This document shows positions 1-5,487 of a stretch of 5,487 nucleotides of DNA, one piece after another. The stretch is from a bacterium. GTDB taxonomy: Bacteria; UBP14; UBA6098; B30-G16. Where the stretch lies: contig QNEG01000133.1 of assembly GCA_003645115.1 (NCBI GenBank), positions 1 through 5,487 of the forward strand, written 5' to 3'. Position 1 is the stretch's first letter; each line of letters opens with the position of its first letter. The notes under the pieces were generated by a model. That model saw only the letters and a list, made by a program, of their open reading frames with translations, did no database searches and had not been told where the DNA came from. The position numbers and the translations under genes are program-made.

Positions 1-711
1 AAAGGCAAATGGATATGCGGGATGGTTGACGATAATTACACTATACAACGAGAAGAACTTCAAGTAATCCACTCCGTCAGTTATCGGAGGGAAGTCCAAA
101 ATGTTCGATGTGCTGTCATAACCACCAGAACATGGGCAATGTGGTGTTCCTGTGCAACCATTATATAAGAGTCCTGTGACCCATCGCGAATCAGTAAGAA
201 GATCATTTATCGGTGCAAGGTCATCCCAGCATATCGGCATAATGAGAAGATTCCCACCATAGCATACAAATTCGATGAGTTGGAGCTTCTGCGCATCGTC
301 GAATCCTGCGCTTCCACAATAATTATGGTGCATTAGGATGACAAGGTCATAGATTGATAAGCTTGGGAAACGCCCGGTGCCTGTGGTAAAATCTATGGTT
401 GCGCCATGTGCAGTCAAACTATCCCAAAGAGCTTGATACTCATATCTGTCGTGGTGTCCACACATAGGTGCGTCGTCCACCAAAACATTTTGTCCGAAAA
501 GCGGAGAGAACAGCAGGAGAAGGAATAGAAGAAATCTGCCCCCTCTGGCTCGTAATGAGTTGGAAATGGGATGGTTTATGGTGAACAAGGGGCTGATGCC
601 CCTTGTTGATATGCAAGGCGCAACAGCGCATTGTTCAAACCGATTGCCGTATCCTATTGTGCTACAATGAGTTCCCTTCCCCCCATTCATTTCGATATGG
701 AGATTTCTCAT
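1..711 (-). CDS. Secreted Cys-rich protein of unknown function, 5' part only (runs off left edge)
   Basis: The frame is open on the minus strand from an ATG at 711-709 to base 1, giving 237 codons with no stop, so the C-terminus lies outside the window. The start is chosen because GGGAGG (726-721) sits 9 bases upstream; another in-frame ATG at 690-688 has no such site. Residues 60-73 are a strong hydrophobic core (RFLLFLLLLFSPLFG) followed by QN, read as a signal peptide cleaved near residue 73. About 58 residues precede it, which is unusually long. The exported part has at least seven Cys, a stretch of the type YDLVILM, and a later CYGGNLLIMP segment. That alternation of a hydrophobic strand and a GG-containing strand recalls class I glutamine amidotransferase-like or ThuA-like folds, but this is only a resemblance. 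I do not recognise the family. It is divergently transcribed from the Moco operon and probably unrelated to it. Confidence 0.72.
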   Translation of the reverse strand, partial: MRNLHIEMNGGKGTHCSTIGYGNRFEQCAVAPCISTRGISPLFTINHPISNSLRARGGRFLLFLLLLFSPLFGQNVLVDDAPMCGHHDRYEYQALWDSLTAHGATIDFTTGTGRFPSLSIYDLVILMHHNYCGSAGFDDAQKLQLIEFVCYGGNLLIMPICWDDLAPINDLLTDSRWVTGLLYNGCTGTPHCPCSGGYDSTSNILDFPPITDGVDYLKFFSLYSVIIVNHPAYPFAF

Positions 712-720
712 CTTATCTAT

Positions 721-726
721 CCTCCC
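721..726 (-). promoter_or_regulatory. Shine-Dalgarno site of the leftward secreted-protein gene
   Basis: On the minus strand this reads GGGAGG, 9 bases before the ATG at 711. It is a strong match to the anti-SD and decides the start, although the hydrophobic signal core lies about 60 codons further in. Confidence 0.6.
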
Positions 727-776
727 TATTTCACTTATATTTTGAACATATTCTAACAATCAATTTAATAATTTCT

Positions 777-782
777 ATTATA
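777..782 (-). promoter_or_regulatory. Possible -10 box for the leftward gene
   Basis: The minus strand reads TATAAT here, a perfect -10 hexamer, about 65 bases before the ATG at 711. A TTGATT at 802-797 is only 14 bases upstream, too close for a standard -35. In DNA this AT-rich a chance match is likely, so this is a tentative call. Confidence 0.25.
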
Positions 783-811
783 TAAATTTTATATTAAATC
801 AATATAAATAC

Positions 812-860
812 AAGAAATAATATATACAATGCAAAAATATATTTGCATTTTGAATTTCTT
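812..860. repeat. Nested inverted repeat between divergent genes
   Basis: The inner arms AATGCAAA (828-835) and TTTGCATT (842-849) are perfect 8-base complements around a 6-base centre. Further out, AAGAAAT (812-818) pairs with ATTTCTT (854-860), also perfectly, but with unequal spacing (9 versus 4 bases). It lies just upstream of the candidate moeA promoter. It could be an operator for a dimeric regulator or a weak AT-rich hairpin. It does not look like a terminator, because it lies upstream of both genes and has no GC-rich stem. Confidence 0.5.
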
Positions 861-869
861 ATATTATTA

Positions 870-898
870 TTGCAAAGAAAATGAAGTCATCCGATAAT
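870..898 (+). promoter_or_regulatory. Candidate sigma70-type promoter of the Moco operon
   Basis: TTGCAA (870-875) and GATAAT (893-898) are separated by exactly 17 bases. The -10 matches the consensus at five of six positions and the -35 at four of six. Transcription would start near 905, leaving a leader of about 55 bases before the moeA ATG at 960. The inverted repeat at 812-860 ends 10 bases upstream of the -35, where a regulator could act. The call rests on sequence match only. Confidence 0.45.
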
Positions 899-910
899 AA
901 AGGCGAGTCC

Positions 911-928
911 TTGTTTGGTTTTGTTTGG
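911..928 (+). repeat. Short direct repeat in the moeA leader
   Basis: TTGTTTGG occurs at 911-918 and again at 921-928, a period of 10 bases, one helical turn. It falls within the predicted 5' leader of the operon. Function is unknown and chance is possible in so short a repeat. Confidence 0.4.
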
Positions 929-959
929 GAAATAGTATGAATCGGGGAATTTTTAGAAA

Positions 960-2192
960 ATGTGTTCACAATTTAATAATAAGTTGAGTAAAAAAGTCAA
1001 TCGCGAACTACTCCCATTCGAAATAGCTTTCCAAAAGTTAATGGGATATGCGGAGTTCATCGGTGAGGAAACAGTGGGATTGACCGAATGTCTCGGCAGG
1101 ATTTTAGCCGAGGATATAGTTTCCGATATGGATGTCCCACCGTTTAGTAAATCGGTTATGGATGGTTATGCCTGTCGCAGGGAGGATATTGCCAACGAAC
1201 TAACTGTAATCGAGGAGATATCGGCGGGAACTATTCCCCAGAAAAAGATTGGCAAAAATCGATGTGCGAAGATAATGACTGGAGCGATGGTTCCTCAGGG
1301 CGCTGATGTAGTTATAATTGTCGAGGAAACAGAGATACTCGATGATAATAGGGTAAAATTTGTCGGAGACGATACTCCAGAAAATATTTATCATCGTGGC
1401 GAGGATATTCACAAAGGTGAAATAGTGCTTCGCAAAGGCGAAAGGATTTTTCCTCAACATATAGCCATACTCGCTGCGATGGGCAAAAAACGAGTGATAG
1501 TCGCTCGCAGACCAAGAATTGCAATTATCGCCACTGGAAATGAAATAATCGAACCGGAGTTTACACCAAAACTTTCTCAGATAAGAAATATAAACTCGTA
1601 TGAGTTGATAGCGCAAATCGCTCACATAAACGCAGAATGTAAATATTATGGTATCGTGAGAGATGATTTCCACTCGATGGATGAAATATTCCAATCCGCA
1701 ATTTCTGAAAACGATATAGTCTTAATTACCGGTGGAGTATCGATGGGAGAATATGATATCGTTCCCGATGTGCTGAGAAAGAATGGAGTGGAAATAATAT
1801 TCGATAGAATCGCAGTCCAGCCGGGAAGACCGAGCACTCTGGGAATATTGAATAACAAAAGAATCTTCGGTGTGCCGGGAAATCCAGTGTCTGCTTTCGT
1901 TATTTTTGAGATACTAATAAAACCATTCTTATTTAAAATTATGGGTCATAAATACGAACCAGTGAATGTTATTATGCCGCTGTCAGTAGAAATAGAACTT
2001 CAGAAAGCGCTCCGTGATTCTTGGATACCAGTAAAATCGACCGAGGATGGCTACATAATGCCTTTGGAATATCACGGCTCTGCTCATTTTGCCGCATTGG
2101 CTGATGCCGACGGATTAATCTGTATCCCCAGAGGAACAAAAAAATTAGCTCGAGGCACAAAAATTAAAGTTAGATTACTAAAATGCAACTAA
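960..2192 (+). CDS. moeA: Molybdopterin molybdenumtransferase MoeA
   Basis: MoeA inserts molybdate into adenylylated molybdopterin, the last step of Moco synthesis, in the cytoplasm. The product has 410 residues, normal for the family. The N-terminal MoeA domains cover about 14-180 and carry PPFSKSVMDGYA (60-71), MTGA (106-109) and RGEDI (146-150). The MPT-binding MoCF domain covers about 184-322 with TGNEI (192-196), TGGVSMGEYD (257-266) and GVPGNPVSAF (304-313). The barrel-like C-terminal domain covers about 335-408. The acidic residues used in E. coli MoeA have counterparts at D68, D149, E195 and D266. The usual PGKP is PGRP here (288-291), a conservative change. An in-frame TAG (954-956) lies just upstream of the ATG, so 960 is the first possible start; GGGGA (944-948) may be a weak ribosome site. 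A TTG at codon 9 is an alternative start. It is the first gene of the operon and its last 10 bases overlap moaA. Confidence 0.96.
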   Translation: MCSQFNNKLSKKVNRELLPFEIAFQKLMGYAEFIGEETVGLTECLGRILAEDIVSDMDVPPFSKSVMDGYACRREDIANELTVIEEISAGTIPQKKIGKNRCAKIMTGAMVPQGADVVIIVEETEILDDNRVKFVGDDTPENIYHRGEDIHKGEIVLRKGERIFPQHIAILAAMGKKRVIVARRPRIAIIATGNEIIEPEFTPKLSQIRNINSYELIAQIAHINAECKYYGIVRDDFHSMDEIFQSAISENDIVLITGGVSMGEYDIVPDVLRKNGVEIIFDRIAVQPGRPSTLGILNNKRIFGVPGNPVSAFVIFEILIKPFLFKIMGHKYEPVNVIMPLSVEIELQKALRDSWIPVKSTEDGYIMPLEYHGSAHFAALADADGLICIPRGTKKLARGTKIKVRLLKCN

Positions 2193-2989
2193 TCGATGCA
2201 TATAATAGAAAAATCGATTACCTGCGAATTTCGGTGACCGATAGGTGCAATCTGCGATGTGTGTATTGTATGCCCGAGACCGGAATAAAATTAATTCCCC
2301 GTGATGAAATCCTTACTTTCGAGGAAATATGCGAATTCACCCAATTTGCAGTGAATCTGGGAATAAGAAAAGTTCGATTGACTGGTGGAGAGCCATTAGT
2401 GCGCGAGGGAATAGTCGAATTGGTCAGAATGCTGACAAGAATCGAAGGAATAACCGATTTTTCGATGACTACCAATGGAACATTACTCGCCCGTTATGCA
2501 CACTCTCTTGCCGATGCTGGGCTACATCGAGTTAATATCAGTCTGGATACTATGCGACCCGATAGATACACACAAATAACTCGAGGTGGTAATATTCACG
2601 ATGTCCTTGCCGGTATCGAATCCGCCAGAGATGCCGGACTTCATCCAATAAAAATTAATTGTGTAGTAGAAAAATCATCAGATGAACCGGATGCAAAAGC
2701 GGTTAGAAATTTTGCCGTAAAAAATGGTTATCCAGTTCGATTTATCAGAAAAATGAGCATTTCCGAGGGTGTATTTTACCCTGTGGAAGGCGGAACCGGT
2801 GGAGATTGTAAAATATGTAATCGAATTCGGCTGACCAGCGATGGATATATTAAACCCTGTTTGATGAACGATATAAAGTTCAGTATAAGAGAATTGGGTT
2901 ATCATCGAGCGATTCAGTTGGCTTTGGATAATAAGCCGAAATCTGGCACATCCAGTAGAATAAATAAATTCCATAGCATAGGAGGTTGA
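2183..2989 (+). CDS. moaA: GTP 3',8-cyclase MoaA, internally shortened form
   Basis: MoaA is a radical SAM enzyme that, with MoaC, converts GTP to cyclic pyranopterin monophosphate. The N-terminal [4Fe-4S] motif is CNLRCVYC (C22, C26, C29). LTGGEPL (66-72) is the SAM-contacting motif. The second cluster, which holds GTP, is C209-X2-C212-X13-C226, with R214 and R216 matching the GTP-contacting arginines of S. aureus MoaA and R15 matching its R17. The protein ends in IGG (266-268), the conserved C-terminal double glycine, so it is complete. At 268 residues it is about 60 shorter than the usual 320-340. The loss is between RFIRKM (186-191) and GGDCKICNR (206-214), where typical MoaA has a longer insert. 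RFIRKM also replaces the common RFIEYM. The ATG lies inside the end of moeA, suggesting translational coupling; no strong ribosome site is seen. I believe short MoaA forms of this kind exist in other bacteria, so it may be a subfamily rather than a lesion. Confidence 0.93.
   Translation: MQLIDAYNRKIDYLRISVTDRCNLRCVYCMPETGIKLIPRDEILTFEEICEFTQFAVNLGIRKVRLTGGEPLVREGIVELVRMLTRIEGITDFSMTTNGTLLARYAHSLADAGLHRVNISLDTMRPDRYTQITRGGNIHDVLAGIESARDAGLHPIKINCVVEKSSDEPDAKAVRNFAVKNGYPVRFIRKMSISEGVFYPVEGGTGGDCKICNRIRLTSDGYIKPCLMNDIKFSIRELGYHRAIQLALDNKPKSGTSSRINKFHSIGG
2981..2985 (+). promoter_or_regulatory. Shine-Dalgarno site of moaC
   Basis: GGAGG lies within the last codons of moaA, 5 bases before the moaC ATG at 2991. 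It is the strongest ribosome site within the Moco operon and suggests moaC is translated at a high rate or independently of moaA. Confidence 0.75.
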
Positions 2990-2990
2990 A

Positions 2991-3443
2991 ATGGGAGACC
3001 CCACTCATATGGATACACGAGGCAAAGCAAGAATGGTGAATATCGGCGATAAGGATATCCAACATCGTATTGCGATTGCCGCCGGTAGAATCACTATGGA
3101 TAGAGACACTGTGAAATTGATTCGTGAGAATGAGATAAAAAAAGGCGATGTGCTGACAGTTGCAGAAATAGCGGGAATTCAATCCGCCAAGCGCACCGAT
3201 GAACTAATTCCATTGTGCCATCCACTTAATATCACTCGGGTTTCTGTGGATACCGAAATACAGGATGAACAAATAATAGTGACAAGCGAGGTGGAGTGTG
3301 TCGGACGAACCGGGGTAGAAATGGAAGCATTGACTGCAGTAACGGTCGCATTGCTCACTATTTACGATATGTGCAAATCTGTGGATAAAAATATGAATAT
3401 TCGAGATATTCATCTAATAAAGAAAATTAAGCGGGATATTTGA
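2991..3443 (+). CDS. moaC: Cyclic pyranopterin monophosphate synthase MoaC
   Basis: MoaC rearranges the 3',8-cyclo-GTP made by MoaA into cyclic pyranopterin monophosphate. The 150-residue length fits the family (about 155-165). Visible signatures are HMDTRGKARMVNIGDK near the N-terminus (6-21), AKRTDELIPLCHPL (66-79), GRTGVEMEALTAV (105-117) and YDMCKSVDK (125-133). D126 and K129 correspond to the catalytic D128 and K131 of the E. coli enzyme. The start is an ATG one base after the moaA stop, preceded by GGAGG. The C-terminus lacks the GGKSG-like tail seen in many homologues and ends in KKIKRDI. The next gene begins 9 bases downstream, so all are likely on one transcript. Confidence 0.96.
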   Translation: MGDPTHMDTRGKARMVNIGDKDIQHRIAIAAGRITMDRDTVKLIRENEIKKGDVLTVAEIAGIQSAKRTDELIPLCHPLNITRVSVDTEIQDEQIIVTSEVECVGRTGVEMEALTAVTVALLTIYDMCKSVDKNMNIRDIHLIKKIKRDI

Positions 3444-3452
3444 CACCATATT

Positions 3453-4397
3453 ATGAATTATAATGTATCAAAAGGCGAGATAGTATCAGTAAATATCTCC
3501 AGAGAGAAAGGCGATATAAAGCATCCTGTGGAGGAAATAGAAATCGACCAACTTGGAATAATTGGAGATAGTCATTCTGGGAACTGGCATCGGCAAATAA
3601 GTTTGCTTTCCATAGAAAGTATAGAGGAATTTAATAAAAAATTCGAGCAGAAATTTTCACCCGGCGCATTCGCAGAAAATATTACCACACGAGGAATTCG
3701 CCTGTCCGATGTCGCCATACTGGATAAGTTAAGAATAGGCGATGTAGAGCTGGAAATCACGCAAATCGGAAAAGAATGTCATACCGATGGTTGTGCTATA
3801 TATAGACAGGTGGGCAAATGTATTATGCCTACCGATGGAGTATTTGCTCGAGTAATCGACGGCGGGAAAATTCGCCCCGGTGATGAAATAGAACTTTGTC
3901 CTCGACCATTCGATATCAGAATAGTCACTATAAGCGATAGAGCGAGTGCTGGTGCTTACGAGGATAAAAGCGGACCCATAATCGAGCAGATGTTAGCAGA
4001 TTTTTTTGCACAAAAGCCCTGGCATATCCGAACAAAAAGGATGATAATCCCCGATGATTCTGACAAACTCGCTCGATTGCTGGAACAATTCAGCGAACAT
4101 AAAATAGACATAATTATAACCACCGGCGGGACTGGAATAGGTCCACGAGATTTCACTCCGCAAGTAGTGAATAATGCGTGCGATAAAATTATTCCGGGGA
4201 TAATGGATTATATCAGGATAAAATATGGAGCGGAAAACCCGAATGCGCTAATTAGTCGTTCGGTGGCGGGAGTTATGAATGAGAGCCTGATTTTTGCTAT
4301 CCCCGGCAGTTCGAAAGCGGTTCGGGAATATATTTCAGAAATATTAAAATTGCTCGAGCATCTCGTCCTTATGCTGCACGGGATAAATCACCATTGA
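3453..4397 (+). CDS. MOSC domain fused to MogA-type molybdopterin adenylyltransferase
   Basis: The 314-residue protein has two parts. Residues about 5-148 form a MOSC domain: GIIGDSHSG (35-43), AENITT (74-79), GKECHTDGC (106-114) and GVFARVIDGGKIRPGDEI (129-146). MOSC domains occur in Moco sulfurases and related proteins and often use a conserved Cys; C109 is the best candidate, and C114 and C123 give a C-X4-C-X8-C cluster. Residues about 155-310 form a Mog/MoaB domain: VTISDRAS (158-165), TTGGTGIGPRDFTP (223-236), IPGIMD (247-252), SRSVAGV (268-274) and AIPGSSKAV (282-290). This half should adenylylate molybdopterin, preparing the substrate of MoeA. The usual Mog LPGxPK is IPGSSK here. The ATG at 3453 has little ribosome-site support (GCGGGA at 3431-3436 is too far). 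The same fusion is, from memory, known in other bacteria. It is the last gene of the operon. The MOSC role is inferred only from context. Confidence 0.9.
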   Translation: MNYNVSKGEIVSVNISREKGDIKHPVEEIEIDQLGIIGDSHSGNWHRQISLLSIESIEEFNKKFEQKFSPGAFAENITTRGIRLSDVAILDKLRIGDVELEITQIGKECHTDGCAIYRQVGKCIMPTDGVFARVIDGGKIRPGDEIELCPRPFDIRIVTISDRASAGAYEDKSGPIIEQMLADFFAQKPWHIRTKRMIIPDDSDKLARLLEQFSEHKIDIIITTGGTGIGPRDFTPQVVNNACDKIIPGIMDYIRIKYGAENPNALISRSVAGVMNESLIFAIPGSSKAVREYISEILKLLEHLVLMLHGINHH

Positions 4398-4422
4398 GAA
4401 CCGCTATCTATTCGAGCTATTA
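4398..4422. other. 25-base convergent gap without visible terminator
   Basis: The stop codons of the Moco operon and of ybaB face each other across 25 bases. I see no GC-rich hairpin with a T run on either strand, so the transcripts probably end inside the opposing gene or by a factor-dependent route. Confidence 0.5.
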
Positions 4423-4740
4423 TTAACCCGGGAAATTAGATATATCCACTCCGAGCATACCAGCCATCTGACTCATTTGCGATTGCACCTCGTCATCGAC
4501 TTTCTCCTGCGCACCTCGAATAGCGGCGATTATCAAATCTTGAAGCATCTCGATATCATCGGGGTCAACCACTTCTGGCGATATTTTTAAATCCAATAAT
4601 TCCTTTTTTCCATTCATCACTATGGTGACCATTCCGCCACCAGCGGAAAATTCGATTTTCATCTGAACTAATCGTTTATCCAATTCTCCAAATGCCTGTT
4701 GAGCCTTTTTTAAGTTTTTCATAAAATTTTTTCCCATCAT
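4423..4740 (-). CDS. ybaB: YbaB/EbfC family nucleoid-associated DNA-binding protein
   Basis: YbaB/EbfC proteins are small dimeric DNA-binding proteins that associate with the nucleoid and are usually encoded between dnaX and recR. The reading is 105 residues from the ATG at 4740-4738, a normal length. Visible features are a Lys-rich N-terminal helix (NFMKNLKKAQQAF), the central strand SAGGGMVTIVMNGKKEL, the signature VVDPDDIEMLQDLIIAAI and a Met/Gln-rich helix near the end. A GTG at 4749 would add three residues, but GAAGGTGA (4753-4746) serves better as the ribosome site for ATG 4740, with 6 bases between, and would be consumed by the GTG start. An ATG at 4737 is also possible. It lies 60 bases after the dnaX stop on the same strand and is probably cotranscribed with it. 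Confidence 0.93.
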   Translation of the reverse strand: MMGKNFMKNLKKAQQAFGELDKRLVQMKIEFSAGGGMVTIVMNGKKELLDLKISPEVVDPDDIEMLQDLIIAAIRGAQEKVDDEVQSQMSQMAGMLGVDISNFPG

Positions 4741-4745
4741 TGTTA

Positions 4746-4753
4746 TCACCTTC
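4746..4753 (-). promoter_or_regulatory. Shine-Dalgarno site of ybaB
   Basis: The minus strand reads GAAGGTGA, 6 bases before ATG 4740 (counting from AAGGTG). It argues for ATG 4740 over the GTG at 4749, which lies inside it. Confidence 0.6.
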
Positions 4754-4800
4754 TATCTAATTTATTTTGGCATCTAACAATATCTATTATCGATATGAAT

Positions 4801-5487
4801 TTAACCTTCCAGTTTTGCATCGAACATATCCAGAATTTTTCCCACCGATGCCGGAATATCGGATTTCTTCTGCTGTGGCGGTTTTTTCTGTTTTTTATCC
4901 TGTATCAAATCGACCTCGAAATCGGCGCCGAAAGCTTTCCAAGTGGTTTCCTTCAGTAATTTGAATTGTTCCGAATTTACCAATAATTCCTCTCGCACAT
5001 TTTCCATAGAACTGGGAAATTTTATCAGGACTCTTTTATCGTCCAAGGTGATATCGGTATGTTTCAGCAAACCAGCCATAGCTTTATGCATCGTTTTCAG
5101 CACGGCAAGAAATCTTTCATCAGGCTCCTGTGGAAGTTCCTGGGCATCGATTGTGACCTCGGGAATAGAAATTCCGGCTTTTGCAGATTGTGATTGTGTC
5201 TGCGGTGAAGTCAGAAACTGCTCGCTTCCATCATCTTTTGCCAATTCCTGACTAATGGATGGTCCTGCTTCAGATTCTCCACCCGATGAAGTCACAGCAG
5301 TGCCAGATTGCTGAACACATTTTATCAAATCAGAGATGTTATAGACTTCATCTATCAATGCCAGATAAATTAGTGCCTCCTCCAGAATATATCGTGGAGT
5401 ATCACTTCTTATCATCCTGACATACATATCGGTTAATATTTTCAATATTCGCAATAAATCATGCAATATATGTTTTTCTGCTATATT
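4801..5487 (-). CDS. dnaX: DNA polymerase III subunit gamma/tau, C-terminal part (starts beyond right edge)
   Basis: DnaX (tau) is the clamp-loader ATPase subunit that links the loader, polymerase and helicase at the replication fork. Only the last 228 residues are present; the frame is open from the right edge through 5466 (a TTG, not a real start) to the TAA at 4803-4801. Fragment residues 1-57 match the helical collar domain III (HDLLRILKILTDMY, then DTPRYILEEALIYLALID). Residues about 58-118 are a low-complexity Ser/Gln/Glu linker. Residues about 119-195 resemble the tau C-terminal fold (RVLIKFPSSMENV, WKAFGADFEVDLI). A basic KKQKKPPQQKK run (198-208) precedes a final ILDMFDAKLEG, a tail like those of DnaX proteins in several Gram-negative phyla. 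The ATPase part lies outside, so any programmed frameshift for gamma cannot be judged. Assignment rests on domain III, the tail and the ybaB neighbour. Confidence 0.87.
   Translation of the reverse strand, partial: NIAEKHILHDLLRILKILTDMYVRMIRSDTPRYILEEALIYLALIDEVYNISDLIKCVQQSGTAVTSSGGESEAGPSISQELAKDDGSEQFLTSPQTQSQSAKAGISIPEVTIDAQELPQEPDERFLAVLKTMHKAMAGLLKHTDITLDDKRVLIKFPSSMENVREELLVNSEQFKLLKETTWKAFGADFEVDLIQDKKQKKPPQQKKSDIPASVGKILDMFDAKLEG

Larger units (their letters stand above)
712..959. other. AT-rich divergent intergenic region
   Basis: This 248-base gap separates the leftward secreted-protein gene from the rightward Moco operon, so it should hold promoters for both. Roughly 740-870 is strikingly poor in G and C. 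It contains an inverted repeat (812-860), a candidate rightward promoter (870-898) and a short direct repeat (911-928). For the leftward gene a TATAAT box can be read on the minus strand at 782-777, but without a well-spaced -35 element. No convincing gene is seen; two tiny frames (881-940 and 937-987) are discussed among the findings. Confidence 0.7.

Noticed and set aside
440..631. Minus-strand 63-codon frame near the left edge
   Set aside because: It overlaps the frame that carries the signal peptide and stays open to the edge; it has no ribosome site or recognisable sequence.
734..763. Minus-strand TTGATT-N18-TATAAG as promoter of the leftward gene
   Set aside because: Transcription would start right at the ribosome site (726-721), leaving almost no leader; chance matches are expected in such AT-rich DNA.
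603..785. Plus-strand 60-codon frame
   Set aside because: It runs antisense to the leader of the secreted protein and into AT-rich intergenic DNA; no ribosome site.
899..959. Moco or tungsten-cofactor riboswitch ahead of moeA
   Set aside because: The predicted leader is only about 55 bases and shows no strong multi-stem pairing, whereas known Moco riboswitches are much longer.
1200..1694. Antisense 164-codon frame on the minus strand inside moeA
   Set aside because: It lies wholly within a well-supported moeA, its translation looks like no protein family I know, and the sense frame has all family motifs.
4398..4422. Bidirectional terminator between the convergent genes
   Set aside because: No stable local hairpin or T run was found; the only pairing seen (CCGCTAT with ATAGCGG) is over 100 bases apart.
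4860..4900. A-rich slippery runs near the end of dnaX as a gamma/tau frameshift site
   Set aside because: They lie only a few dozen codons from the stop, after the tau domain, so slipping there would not make a gamma-like product.
4943..5251. Plus-strand 102-codon frame opposite dnaX
   Set aside because: It is Ser/Cys-rich antisense of the dnaX linker and C-terminal region, with no support of its own.

Overview
The window looks like bacterial chromosome from an organism with AT-leaning DNA, perhaps an uncultivated member of the FCB or neighbouring candidate phyla. The pointers are weak: the style of the signal peptide, the tail of the DnaX protein and the type of MoaA. The sequence alone does not fix the taxon. 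Gene order is compact, and every gene is protein-coding. I see no tRNA, rRNA, CRISPR array, transposase or phage gene.

Layout. (1) Bases 1-711 hold the 5' part of a leftward gene for an unrecognised, Cys-rich secreted protein that runs off the left edge. (2) Bases 712-959 are a very AT-rich divergent intergenic region with an inverted repeat and a candidate promoter for the rightward genes. (3) Bases 960-4397 are a tight rightward operon for molybdenum cofactor (Moco) synthesis: moeA, moaA, moaC and a MOSC-Mog fusion. (4) After a 25-base convergent gap, bases 4423-5487 carry, leftward, ybaB/ebfC and, upstream of it, the 3' part of dnaX, which enters from the right edge.

How the genes fit together. 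MoaA and MoaC turn GTP into cyclic pyranopterin monophosphate, the first stage of Moco synthesis. The Mog half of the fusion should adenylylate molybdopterin, and MoeA should insert molybdate, the last stage. The middle stage (MPT synthase MoaD/MoaE and its activator MoeB) and any nucleotide-adding MobA are not in this window and must lie elsewhere if the pathway is complete. The MOSC domain could act in sulfur handling or cofactor binding; its exact role is not known. dnaX-ybaB is the usual replication/recombination pair, here without recR directly downstream.

No clearly new system was found. The points most worth a second look are the internally shortened MoaA, the MOSC-Mog fusion with its Cys cluster, the secreted protein with a long segment before its hydrophobic core, and the inverted repeat between the divergent genes.
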